NCBI RefSeq assembly: GCF_913061305.1
Contig: NZ_CAJXST010000001.1
Span: 124,001-188,000, forward strand
Length of the DNA: 64,000 bases
Source: an uncultured Porticoccus sp.
GTDB lineage: Bacteria; Pseudomonadota; Gammaproteobacteria; Pseudomonadales; Porticoccaceae
Direction: 5' to 3'
Numbering within the stretch: the first letter of the stretch is position 1; each line of letters begins with the position of its first letter. The notes under the pieces are model-generated. The model saw nothing but the letters and a program-made list of their open reading frames with translations. It did not search any database and had not been told where the DNA came from. Below, one piece after another: positions 7,950 to 16,040 of this stretch. A program made the position numbers and the translations under genes.

Positions 7950-8713
7950 CGGCGGGTAAAATTCGGTTCGCGCTTTTCCCGGCGCGCCAGCAACCCTTCT
8001 TTCAGATCCCCGGAGCGGTGACAGTGCGAGGTGACAGCGAGGACCCTGGCGAGATCAAGATTGCCGTCCGCCATCTGATCACAGAGCTGCTTCATAGCCG
8101 CAACCGTGGTTGGTGAGAGTGGTGTCAATGTGTCCACCAGCTTCGAGGTTTCCACCTCCAGCTCATCCTGAAGCACCAGATGCGTCAGATACCCGGCCCG
8201 CAACAGCATTTCCGCGTCCAACACTTCCGCCGCAACCAGAATCCGTTTGGCTGTGGTGACACCCAGGCGTTTCACATAGCGGCGAATGCCGTTCGGCGGA
8301 TAGCAGAGACCGATTTCTGCAGCAGGCACCTTGAGCCGCATGCCGTAAACACCTATCCGGAAATCACAGCACAGGGCAATTTCCGAACCACCCCCGTAGA
8401 CACTGCCATTGAGGGCACAGATGACCGGCATGGGCATGGCCGTGAGACGATCGGTGAGCGTTTCAAATTTTTCGCCGGTCATATCACCCGAGGTCATCTC
8501 TTCCAGCGATGCGCCGGCACAAAAGGTTTTCTCTCCCTGACCGGTAACCACCAGAACCCGGATATCCCGGTTGGCCTCCACCTGATTCAGACAGTCGATA
8601 AACAGATCAATGCCAGCGGCAGTCAGTGAATTGTGTTTGGCTGGGTTATTGAGAAGGATACGGGCCACCGCTCCTTCCATGGATAGCACAACCGGGGCGT
8701 CCAAATTGCTCAT
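7946..8713 (-). CDS. Enoyl-CoA hydratase/isomerase (crotonase) family protein
   Basis: A 255-residue crotonase-fold protein. The oxyanion-hole segments are visible as CAGASLEEM near residue 65 and NGSVYGGGSEIAL near 103. The first catalytic glutamate region reads AEIGLCYPPNG. The position that aligns by eye with the second catalytic Glu of rat enoyl-CoA hydratase is Arg (TTAKRILVA), so it is probably not a classical hydratase and may be an isomerase, hydrolase or other crotonase-family enzyme. It lies upstream-to-downstream after the carbonic anhydrase gene on the same strand, 24 bp away, and its end overlaps the putA stop codon. No pathway partner is next to it. Confidence 0.85.
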   Translation of the reverse strand: MSNLDAPVVLSMEGAVARILLNNPAKHNSLTAAGIDLFIDCLNQVEANRDIRVLVVTGQGEKTFCAGASLEEMTSGDMTGEKFETLTDRLTAMPMPVICALNGSVYGGGSEIALCCDFRIGVYGMRLKVPAAEIGLCYPPNGIRRYVKRLGVTTAKRILVAAEVLDAEMLLRAGYLTHLVLQDELEVETSKLVDTLTPLSPTTVAAMKQLCDQMADGNLDLARVLAVTSHCHRSGDLKEGLLARREKREPNFTRR

Positions 8714-8737
8714 AGTATCGGGCTCTTGTTATCGGGA

Positions 8738-9394
8738 TCAGGTGGTTTCGGCATAGCGTTGTCTGATGCTTGCGGCGGCCGCGTGGTAGACGTCGCGTAT
8801 TTCATCACGACGACTGATGCTCATGTTCAGATCGCGCAGCAAACCATCGGCGATACCGTAAATCCAGCCGTGTACGGTCACCGGCTGGCCTCGGGTCCAG
8901 GCATCACGGATTATATTGGTTTTACAGACATTGACCACCTGCTCAATGACATTCAACTCGCAGATCTCGTCGATCACGCGGTCTTGATCGGCCCCATCGG
9001 TGAGGTAAGCCTGATGGATGTACTGCACATCCTGAACATTCAGCAGCCAGTAGTCGATCAAGCCCAGATGTTGCTTCAATACCGCTGCTCTAACACCGCC
9101 ACATCCATAGTGACCGCTCACTATCACATGTTTTACCTTGAGATACTCGACGGCATATTGCATTACCGAGAGGCAGTTGAGGTCGCTGTGCACCACCATA
9201 TTGGCCACATTCCTGTGGACAAATAATTCACCGGGCATCAGACCGACAATCTCATTGGCCGGCACCCGGCTGTCGGAACAGCCGATCCACAAATACTCTG
9301 GCGTCTGCTGTTTTAAAAGCCGTTCAAAAAAGGAAGGATCTTTCTCTTTCTGGGCAGCGGCCCAGGCAACATTTTTCTCGAACAGTTCTTTCAC
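8738..9394 (-). CDS. can: Beta-class carbonic anhydrase
   Basis: It interconverts CO2 and bicarbonate in the cytoplasm, supplying bicarbonate for carboxylases. The 218-residue protein has the complete zinc site and active-site dyad: Cys39, Asp41 and Arg43 in IGCSDSRVPANEI, and His95 and Cys98 in HYGCGG. These correspond to Cys42, Asp44, His98 and Cys101 of E. coli Can. Length and motif order match the family. It is the first gene of a possible two-gene unit with the crotonase downstream, and it is separated from phoU by a terminator at 9451-9479. Confidence 0.95.
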   Translation of the reverse strand: MKELFEKNVAWAAAQKEKDPSFFERLLKQQTPEYLWIGCSDSRVPANEIVGLMPGELFVHRNVANMVVHSDLNCLSVMQYAVEYLKVKHVIVSGHYGCGGVRAAVLKQHLGLIDYWLLNVQDVQYIHQAYLTDGADQDRVIDEICELNVIEQVVNVCKTNIIRDAWTRGQPVTVHGWIYGIADGLLRDLNMSISRRDEIRDVYHAAAASIRQRYAETT

Positions 9395-9450
9395 TGAACA
9401 TACTCCGCAGGGCTACTTCAGCAGACAAGTGTACGGTCAGTGGCGACACA

Positions 9451-9479
9451 AAAAAACCGGATTTTTAGTCCGGTTTTTC
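9451..9479 (-). terminator. Rho-independent terminator of the pst-phoU operon
   Basis: AAAAACCGGA (9452-9461) pairs with TCCGGTTTTT (9469-9478). On the minus strand a T-run follows the stem, placing the terminator 32 bases after the phoU stop codon. The symmetry may also allow weak function on the other strand. Confidence 0.85.
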
Positions 9480-9510
9480 AAAGTGAGTATGGCTGACCCG
9501 CTGCGACGGC

Positions 9511-10200
9511 TCAATCGGGATCGCGATGTCGGATATCCCGGCCCTGTACCAGATAGACAATATGCTCACAGATATTCTTGGCATGGTCACCAATGCGTTC
9601 CAGGGAGCGCAACGTCCAGAGAATATTCATGGAGCGTGAAATACTGCGGGGGTCTTCCATCATATAGGTGATCATTTCCCGCAGCGCTGACTTGTAATCC
9701 ATATCCACCTGGCGGTCGGCCTTCATGGTGACGATAGCGGATTCCGCATCAAAACGGGAAAAGGCATCCAGAGAGTCGTTGAGCATCTTGCGCACGCAAT
9801 TGCCGATATGACGCACCTCGGTATAGCCCCGGGGCGCACTACCCTGCTCGGAAAGCAGAATCGCCATTTTGGCAATTTTGTTGGCTTCGTCGCCGATCCT
9901 CTCCAGATCCCGGAGCGTCTTGGACACAGCGAGCACCATCCGCAGATCGCTGGCTGCCGGCTGACGCCGGGCAATCAGCGTGGTACAGGTGTCATCGATG
10001 TCCATCTCCATGGAATCTATTCTGGCTTCCACCTCCATCACTTTATCTGCCAAAGTGCTGTCGGCATCTTCCAGGGCGCGAATCGCATCGGCTACCTGCC
10101 TTTCCACCAGGCCGCCCATTTCCAGCATGCTGGTCCTGATTTCTTCCAGGTCTTCATTAAATTGTCTGGAAATATGTTGGTCGAGATTCAAGTTGTCCAT
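9511..10200 (-). CDS. phoU: Phosphate signalling and transport regulator PhoU
   Basis: A 229-residue all-helical protein with two PhoU repeats, each showing the E....D..LE pattern (ARIDSMEMDIDDTCTTLIAR and SLERIGDHAKNI). It represses the PhoR-PhoB response when phosphate is plentiful through the PstSCAB transporter. It is the last gene of the pst operon. Its AAGGAG ribosome binding site (just upstream of ATG 10200) directly abuts the left end of a MITE-like insertion at 10215, so the element has separated phoU from pstB by 279 bp but left the translation signals intact. Expression may now depend on read-through of the element. Confidence 0.95.
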   Translation of the reverse strand: MDNLNLDQHISRQFNEDLEEIRTSMLEMGGLVERQVADAIRALEDADSTLADKVMEVEARIDSMEMDIDDTCTTLIARRQPAASDLRMVLAVSKTLRDLERIGDEANKIAKMAILLSEQGSAPRGYTEVRHIGNCVRKMLNDSLDAFSRFDAESAIVTMKADRQVDMDYKSALREMITYMMEDPRSISRSMNILWTLRSLERIGDHAKNICEHIVYLVQGRDIRHRDPD

Positions 10201-10214
10201 CCTCAGCTCCTTAA

Positions 10215-10480
10215 GGGCCTGTTCACACCCATTGCATTGCCGCTGTTGTGGTTAAAACAGTGCCAATCACGGCGTGGTGAACGTACTTTGGTGGTGCCAA
10301 AGTAGCGAGCCGCAACATAGAGTGGCGCTTTTTTTGCCGCAACCCGAAGGGCTGGGGTCATTTTTTCGCCCAGCGTCGTTATCACTCGCTCATATAGAAC
10401 CACTATACTTTTCTCCTTCTGCCTTGCTGGACAAAAAAATGGCCTCCAGCAGCGATAATGCAATGGGTGTGAACAGGCCC
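10215..10480. mobile_element. MITE-like non-autonomous element with perfect 24-bp terminal inverted repeats
   Basis: The left end reads GGGCCTGTTCACACCCATTG followed by CATT; the right end is its exact inverted copy for at least 24 bp, and similarity continues for about 7 more bases with two mismatches. The whole element is about 266 bp and has no transposase. It lies between pstB and phoU, and its final base forms part of the pstB stop codon. A 94-codon open frame spanning it is most likely a by-product of the repeat. A clean target duplication is not visible, although TA/TAA bases flank both ends. Other copies were not noticed in this window; a genome search would show its copy number and parent transposon. 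Confidence 0.8.
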
Positions 10481-11370
10481 TAGCCAAAGCGCCCGGTAAT
10501 GTAGGATTCCGTCAGCTCGTGTTGCGGCTTGGTGAAGACGGTGTCTGTGTCGTTCATTTCAACCAGCCAGCCAAGGTGGAAATAGGCGGTGCGCTGGGAA
10601 ACCCGGGCGGCCTGCTGCATCGAGTGAGTAACAATGGCGATCGTGTAGGACTCGCTCAGCTCCCTGATCAGCTCTTCGATCTTGGCGGTGGCAATCGGAT
10701 CCAGCGCCGAACAGGGCTCATCCATCAATACCACTTCCGGGCTGACGGCAATGGTCCTGGCGATACACAACCGTTGCTGCTGCCCACCGGAAAGCCCGGT
10801 ACCGGGAGAATCCAGGCGATCTTTCACCTCGTCCCACAACCCCGCCTTGCGCAAGCTGTTTTCCACAATTTCGTCCAGATCGGTTTTGCGATTGGCGAGA
10901 CCGTGAATCCGTGGCCCGTAGGCGACGTTGTCATAAATCGACTTGGGGAAAGGGTTGGGCTTCTGAAAGACCATCCCCACCCGGGCGCGCAACTCCACCA
11001 CATCCAGCTTCGGATCATAAATATCCTGATTTTCCAGGTGCAGGCTACCCTCCACCCGGCAGATATCAATGGTATCGTTCATCCGGTTCATGCAGCGCAG
11101 AAAGGTGGACTTGCCACAGCCACTGGGGCCGATCAGTGCCACCACCTCGTTTTTGCCGATATCCAGACTGACCCCGTGGATAGCCTGATCCGTATCATAA
11201 AATACATTTACATCGCGCATGCGCATCTTGGGATCATCCACAAAGGGTGCGCCAACGGTTTTTTCCGGAATGTACAAGTTTTCTTCTGTCATCATATGCT
11301 CTTGTGCAACGACCCTGGGGTCCACTTGCACAGCATCCTGAAACACATTCATTTTTTCTGCAATATCCAT
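10480..11370 (-). CDS. pstB: Phosphate ABC transporter ATP-binding protein PstB
   Basis: The cytoplasmic ATPase that powers high-affinity phosphate import. Of 296 residues, the Walker A motif GPSGCGKST is at 81-89, followed by the signature LSGGQQQRL and Walker [13 protein letters not shown]. It has about 40 extra residues at the N-terminus compared with E. coli PstB. It ends in YITGRFG as the family normally does, and the TAG stop is made of TA plus the first base of the adjacent MITE-like element. It is the fourth gene of pstSCAB-phoU and starts 15 bp after pstA. Confidence 0.97.
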   Translation of the reverse strand: MDIAEKMNVFQDAVQVDPRVVAQEHMMTEENLYIPEKTVGAPFVDDPKMRMRDVNVFYDTDQAIHGVSLDIGKNEVVALIGPSGCGKSTFLRCMNRMNDTIDICRVEGSLHLENQDIYDPKLDVVELRARVGMVFQKPNPFPKSIYDNVAYGPRIHGLANRKTDLDEIVENSLRKAGLWDEVKDRLDSPGTGLSGGQQQRLCIARTIAVSPEVVLMDEPCSALDPIATAKIEELIRELSESYTIAIVTHSMQQAARVSQRTAYFHLGWLVEMNDTDTVFTKPQHELTESYITGRFG

Positions 11371-11385
11371 GTTGTTTCCTGTCAG

Positions 11386-12654
11386 TTACCAGCGGCGTTC
11401 AAGGCGTTTTCGCATGACCACCGCCAGGGTGTTCATAGTGATCAGAAATGTCATCAGCACCATGATGGCAGCCGATGTCATGGTGACGAACGATTGCTCG
11501 GGGCTGCTGGCCCAGAGAAAGACCTGGACCGGCAATACGGTGGCGGCATCCAGCGCGCCGGTGGGCAATTCAACGATAAACGCCACCATGCCAATCATCA
11601 GCAGTGGTGCGGTTTCACCCAGGGCCTGGGCCATCCCGATGATGCCACCGGTCAGCATCCCCGGCAGCGCCAGTGGCAGTACAAATTGCAGCACCACCTG
11701 CATTTTTGAGGCACCCAGCCCCATCGCCGCCTGGCGAATGCTGGGGGGAACCGCCTTGATCGCCGCCCGACTGGAGATAATGATGGTGGGCAACGTCATT
11801 AGTGTCAGTACCAACCCGCCCACTAACGGCACCGAGCGGGGCATGCCGAACAGGCCGATAAATACCGCCAGACCCAGCAAACCGAAGATGATGGAAGGCA
11901 CCGCAGCCAGATTGTTGATGTTTACCTCGATAAAATCGGTGAAGCGATTCTTCGGGGCAAATTCTTCCAGATAGACGGCCGCAGCGACACCGATCGGGAA
12001 ACTCAGCGCCAACGTCACCAGCATGGTAAACAGCGAACCCAATATCGCCCCGAGGATACCGGCCTGTTCCGGTTCGCGGGAATCACCGCGGGTAAACAGG
12101 GAGTGATTGAAGCCTGCGCGAACCTCGTTACCCTGCTCCAGTTCCTGCATCCAGGCCTGCTGCCGATCACTGAGGCGAGCGGTTTCGCGCTTTGCCTCAC
12201 TGGTTTTCATGTACATATCAGCGTCATCGTTGAGCTGCAACCACAGCGTGCGGGTCTGGCCGAGCAATTCCGGCGACTCTTCCAGCATGGCGCGCAGTCG
12301 GTAGCCCGCAGCGGTGCTCACCAGAGCAGATAGTGCGCGCTTGTCTTCGCGCTCCTCCACGCCGGGAAAGCGTGCCTGCAAGGCATTGCGGACAACCCCT
12401 TCGTAGTTGCCGTACTGCAATTGTTCCGGGTCGCGCGGATCGTCGATGCCCAGGGTTTCCGGGTCAAAGGTGATCTGCAGAGAAACGGAATATTCGTAGA
12501 AAGCCCGATAGCCCTTGCCAATGATATCGGTGAACAGCAACAGCAGTGCCAGCAGACCAATGCTGATGGCACAGATGCCAAAGAACTTGAAGCGTTTTTC
12601 TGCCCGATAGCGCCGCGCCAGCGTTTTGCGAACCTGTTCGGTGGTTACACTCAT
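11386..12654 (-). CDS. pstA: Phosphate ABC transporter permease PstA
   Basis: An inner-membrane permease of the Pst phosphate importer, 422 residues. One membrane span near residue 25-45 is followed by a large extracytoplasmic insertion (about 60-190) and then the six-span permease core with the conserved PTIIISSRAAIKAVP and ASKMQVVLQFVLPLALPG coupling-helix region. E. coli PstA is only about 296 residues; the long N-terminal insertion is the type found in many marine gammaproteobacteria. It follows pstC by 24 bp and precedes pstB. Confidence 0.95.
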   Translation of the reverse strand: MSVTTEQVRKTLARRYRAEKRFKFFGICAISIGLLALLLLFTDIIGKGYRAFYEYSVSLQITFDPETLGIDDPRDPEQLQYGNYEGVVRNALQARFPGVEEREDKRALSALVSTAAGYRLRAMLEESPELLGQTRTLWLQLNDDADMYMKTSEAKRETARLSDRQQAWMQELEQGNEVRAGFNHSLFTRGDSREPEQAGILGAILGSLFTMLVTLALSFPIGVAAAVYLEEFAPKNRFTDFIEVNINNLAAVPSIIFGLLGLAVFIGLFGMPRSVPLVGGLVLTLMTLPTIIISSRAAIKAVPPSIRQAAMGLGASKMQVVLQFVLPLALPGMLTGGIIGMAQALGETAPLLMIGMVAFIVELPTGALDAATVLPVQVFLWASSPEQSFVTMTSAAIMVLMTFLITMNTLAVVMRKRLERRW

Positions 12655-12678
12655 ACTTTAATCCTCTTGCAGCCGAGC

Positions 12679-14067
12679 CTACTCGTACTGTTCCCGGTAT
12701 TTCTTGACGATGTGCAGAGCGACCACATTCATCAACAGGGTGGTAATGAACAGCATCAGACCCAGGGCAAACGCCGCCAGTGTTTTGGCACTGTCGAATT
12801 CCTGATCGCCGGTCAGCAGGGTGACAATCTGTACCGTAATGGTGGTCACCGCCTGCAGGGGGTTGGCGGTGAGATTGGCCGCGAGACCGGCCGCCATAAC
12901 CACGATCATGGTTTCACCAATGGCCCGCGAGGCCGCCAGCAGAATACCGCCCATAATGCCCGGCAGCGCCGCGGGGAAAATCACTTTTTTGATGGTTTCC
13001 GAGCGGGTGGCACCGAGTCCGAGGGAGGCATCCCGCATCGCTCTGGGCACCGCAGTGATCACATCGTCAGACAGGGAAGAGACAAAGGGAATCAACATAA
13101 TCCCCATCACCAGCCCCGCCGCCAGTGCAGATTCAGAGGCGACGGAGAGCCCCAGCGACTGACCAACATCACGAATAAAGGGTGCCACGGTGAGCGCTGC
13201 AAAAAAACCGTAGACGACGGTCGGGACCCCGGCGAGCACCTCCAGCGCGGGCTTGGCGAACGAGCGCACTTTGGAGTGGGCATATTCCGCCAGATAAATG
13301 GCCGACATCAATCCCACCGGTACCGCCACCATCAGAGCAATGGCTGAAATAAGCAGGGTGCCGGCGAACAACGGTACGGCACCAAAGGCACCCTCCGAGG
13401 CCACCTGATCCGCACGCAGCGCCATTTGCGGGCTCCAGTTGAGCCCGAACAGGAAATCCGCGATCGGCACCTGTCCAAAAAACCGGATCGATTCAAACAA
13501 CACAGAGAACACGATACCAACTGTGGTCACCACTGCCAGTACCGCGCAGAGCATGAAGACGACCAGCAATACCCGTTCCACCTGTTCACGGGCTGGCATT
13601 CTTGCGGAAACCCGCAGCCAGGCCCAGGCACCACCCAGCATTGCCAGTACGATCACAACAACGGCCATGGCCATGGCACTGATCGATTGCAACTGGTTTA
13701 GTCGTCCGGCGGCGTTAGCCACGGCAGCATCCACAAAGTCTGTCGGCAGTGCACCACTGGCCACATTGCCAATCTGACTGAGCATCAGGTTGCGTGCAGT
13801 ACCATCCACCGGTTGCAGCTCTGTGGGCAGGCTGTCCAATACCATGATACGGATCAGGGTCTGATCAAATATCAGCCAGGCCACCAGTACTGTCAACGCC
13901 GGCAGCGCGCACCAGATGGCTGAGCGCATGGCATAGTAAAACGGTAGTGAGCGCAGATGGCGGATACCACCCAACGGCTGTGCAACCTGCAGTGCCCGGT
14001 GGCGACCCATAATGAAGGCCGTAACAATCATCGCAGCAAGTATTAATAATAGCTGTCCGGTCTGCAT
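12679..14067 (-). CDS. pstC: Phosphate ABC transporter permease PstC
   Basis: The partner permease of PstA, 462 residues, with several N-terminal membrane spans and an inserted periplasmic segment before the core. The C-terminal core includes PTVVYGFFAALTVAPF and the coupling segment MRDASLGLGATRSETIKKVIFPAALPG. It is longer than E. coli PstC (319), in line with the similarly enlarged PstA. It is separated from pstS by 116 bp that hold a hairpin, which probably lowers permease synthesis relative to the abundant binding protein. Confidence 0.95.
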   Translation of the reverse strand: MQTGQLLLILAAMIVTAFIMGRHRALQVAQPLGGIRHLRSLPFYYAMRSAIWCALPALTVLVAWLIFDQTLIRIMVLDSLPTELQPVDGTARNLMLSQIGNVASGALPTDFVDAAVANAAGRLNQLQSISAMAMAVVVIVLAMLGGAWAWLRVSARMPAREQVERVLLVVFMLCAVLAVVTTVGIVFSVLFESIRFFGQVPIADFLFGLNWSPQMALRADQVASEGAFGAVPLFAGTLLISAIALMVAVPVGLMSAIYLAEYAHSKVRSFAKPALEVLAGVPTVVYGFFAALTVAPFIRDVGQSLGLSVASESALAAGLVMGIMLIPFVSSLSDDVITAVPRAMRDASLGLGATRSETIKKVIFPAALPGIMGGILLAASRAIGETMIVVMAAGLAANLTANPLQAVTTITVQIVTLLTGDQEFDSAKTLAAFALGLMLFITTLLMNVVALHIVKKYREQYE

Positions 14068-14140
14068 GAACTGCTCCAGTATTATTTTTCCACCTACAAC
14101 CGTTTAGCGGTGGGAATGTCTCAATACCCAGGGACAAGAA

Positions 14141-14165
14141 GGCCCGACGTGTTCTACGCCGGGCC
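14141..14165 (-). terminator. Intercistronic hairpin between pstS and pstC
   Basis: GGCCCG-A-CGT and ACG-C-CGGGCC form a strong stem shortly after the pstS stop codon on the minus strand, followed only by TTCTTG. It looks like a partial terminator or mRNA-stabilising structure that keeps PstS levels above those of the permeases. Confidence 0.55.
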
Positions 14166-14183
14166 CGCTGTCGCTAGTCAACC

Positions 14184-15233
14184 TTATTCAAACTCTTTAC
14201 CGGTCATGCTGCCGAGCGACTTGGCGTTATCCGCCCACTTCATGCGCTCATTTTTTGGTGAAGGAATCAAGCCCTTGTCTGCCAGATACCCTTCGTCACC
14301 CCAGGCGCGGTCGTGAGTAAACTCTTTCACGTACTCCTGGATACCGGGAATCACACCGACGTGGGCTTTTTTCACGTAGAAATACATGGAGCGAGCCATC
14401 GGGTATTCACCACTACCTACTGTTTCCATGTTCGGGCTGACACCTTTGATTTTTACAGCTTTCACAATGGAGCGGTTCTGATCGAGGAACGAGAAGCCGA
14501 ATACGCCCAGTATATTGGGTGAAGATTCCAGTTTCTGAATGATCAGGTTATCGTTTTCGCCAGCTTCGATGTAGTGACCATCTTCGCGAATGCTGCGACA
14601 GACCGATTTGTATTTGCTTTTGTCCTGACCTTTCATCGCTTTCAACCAGGGGAAGGTCTTGCAGCCACCTTCAACACCCAGTTCGTTGAACGAATCGCGG
14701 GTTCCGGACGTGGGCGGCGGACCTACCACCTCAATCTTGATATTTGGCAGTGCCGGATTGACGTCTTTCCAGGTTTTGTAGGGGTTGGCTACCAGCTCTT
14801 CTGTGCCGTTCGGATTTGGCACATCCTTGGCCATCGCCAGGTACAGATCACGCAGGGTGATATCGAGATCGGGCCCTTTTACGGAATTGGCGACTACCAG
14901 GCCGTCATAACCGATCTGTACTTCGGTAATATCTTTAACACCGTTGGACTTGCACAGTTCAAACTCTGATTGCTTCATACGACGGGAAGCATTGGTGATA
15001 TCGGGATGCTGGGTGCCGACGCCCTGACAAAACAACTTCAGTCCACCACCGGAGCCGGTGGATTCAATTTTGGGGGTCGGGAAACTGGTGTTACGGCCGA
15101 ACCGTTCTGCCACGACGGTAGCAAATGGGTAGACGGTGGATGAACCGACTATGGAAACGGTATCACGGGCCATTGCTGGCACACTGGACAGAGCCAGTGC
15201 TGCAGCGAGTACTAATTTATGGGTATTTTTCAC
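14184..15233 (-). CDS. pstS: Phosphate-binding periplasmic protein PstS
   Basis: The periplasmic receptor that captures phosphate for PstCAB. The 349-residue precursor starts with a clear Sec signal peptide (MKNTHKLVLAAALALSSVPAMA). Phosphate-binding motifs include VGSSTVYPF near residue 30, STGSGGG near 60, and PTSGTRDSFNELG near 170. It belongs to the Pseudomonas-like PstS type rather than the E. coli type. It is the first gene of the operon and is preceded by a four-repeat Pho box, so it should be strongly induced on phosphate starvation. phoB and phoR are not in the window. Confidence 0.95.
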   Translation of the reverse strand: MKNTHKLVLAAALALSSVPAMARDTVSIVGSSTVYPFATVVAERFGRNTSFPTPKIESTGSGGGLKLFCQGVGTQHPDITNASRRMKQSEFELCKSNGVKDITEVQIGYDGLVVANSVKGPDLDITLRDLYLAMAKDVPNPNGTEELVANPYKTWKDVNPALPNIKIEVVGPPPTSGTRDSFNELGVEGGCKTFPWLKAMKGQDKSKYKSVCRSIREDGHYIEAGENDNLIIQKLESSPNILGVFGFSFLDQNRSIVKAVKIKGVSPNMETVGSGEYPMARSMYFYVKKAHVGVIPGIQEYVKEFTHDRAWGDEGYLADKGLIPSPKNERMKWADNAKSLGSMTGKEFE

Positions 15234-15285
15234 GTTTGCCTCCAGGGCTGATCATTAACATCGGGACTGATGCTAGTGGTCTATC

Positions 15286-15325
15286 GTGACAACTCTATGA
15301 ATCTTGTATGACAGTAATGTGACAC
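15286..15325 (-). promoter_or_regulatory. Pho box with four PhoB half-sites upstream of pstS
   Basis: On the minus strand the heptamers GTGTCAC, CTGTCAT, GATTCAT and TTGTCAC occur at exact 11-bp steps (starting at 15325, 15314, 15303 and 15292), separated by AT-rich tetramers. This is the known direct-repeat architecture of PhoB binding sites (CTGTCAT with 4-bp spacers). Four half-sites would bind two PhoB dimers in tandem. The array ends about 50 bases before the pstS start codon. Confidence 0.85.
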
Positions 15326-15482
15326 AGCTCAGATGGCGCAATACAAACATGCTTCAGCCTGGATTACCATGTCGGCTTCACCCGTTGCCATAAGCGCCCC
15401 ACCTTACTGCCCGGGCAGGTTTGTTCTGGTCGAGACCCGCCCGGTCTTATAAACTGTGCAACGGTTACGAGAGATAATAAAA

Positions 15483-16040
15483 ATGCCTCGATTGATACAT
15501 TTTCTGGAGCATCTGGCCAGCGGTATCGACTGTTTTACCGAATGGACCGGTAGACTGGTGGCCTGGCTAACCCTCGCCATGATGGTACTGACCTGCCTGG
15601 TGGTGGTCATGCGTTATTTCCTGCAATCCGGCTCGATCGCCCTGCAGGAGTCGGTCACTTATTTTCATGCGGTGGTTTTTCTGCTGGGTGCCGCCTTCAC
15701 CCTGAAACGGGGCGGCCACGTTCGTGTGGATATTTTCTATCAACGTTACAGCCCGCGCATGAAAGCACTGGTGGATGCGCTGGGTGGCCTGCTGTTTCTC
15801 ATCCCCGTCTGTATTCTGATACTGCTGTTCTGCTGGGAATACGTCACAAACAGCTGGGCAATAAGGGAAGTCTCCAAGGAGGCGAGCGGGCTACCTTGGG
15901 TTTACCTGCTGAAAAGCCTGTTAATTCTGATGCCGATTACCCTGCTTTTACAGGGTATTGCGGAAGTCATCAAAAACCTGCTGTTTTTCTTTGGGCTCAG
16001 CCGGATGCAAACCGTTGAACATCAGGAGCCCCTGCTCTGA
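15483..16040 (+). CDS. TRAP transporter small permease (DctQ family)
   Basis: A 185-residue membrane protein with four predicted spans, starting MPRLIHFLEHLASG. It contains the conserved FxxxV..LGAAFTLKRGGHVRVD segment of DctQ proteins. A GTG nine codons upstream (15456) is also in frame; ATG 15483 with a GAGAG ribosome binding site is preferred. Together with the DctM gene that overlaps it by one base it forms the membrane part of a sodium- or proton-driven importer for organic acids. No solute-binding protein gene is adjacent. A DctP-type lipoprotein at 53553 is a candidate partner. Confidence 0.9.
   Translation: MPRLIHFLEHLASGIDCFTEWTGRLVAWLTLAMMVLTCLVVVMRYFLQSGSIALQESVTYFHAVVFLLGAAFTLKRGGHVRVDIFYQRYSPRMKALVDALGGLLFLIPVCILILLFCWEYVTNSWAIREVSKEASGLPWVYLLKSLLILMPITLLLQGIAEVIKNLLFFFGLSRMQTVEHQEPLL

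Noticed and set aside
10203-10487. 94-codon minus-strand frame spanning the pstB-phoU gap
   Set aside because: Its ends coincide with the terminal inverted repeats of the MITE-like element, so it is more likely a by-product of the repeat than a gene.
10519-11709. 396-codon plus-strand open frame opposite pstB and the end of pstA
   Set aside because: It crosses two well supported genes on the other strand and shows no family features; it is an antisense shadow.
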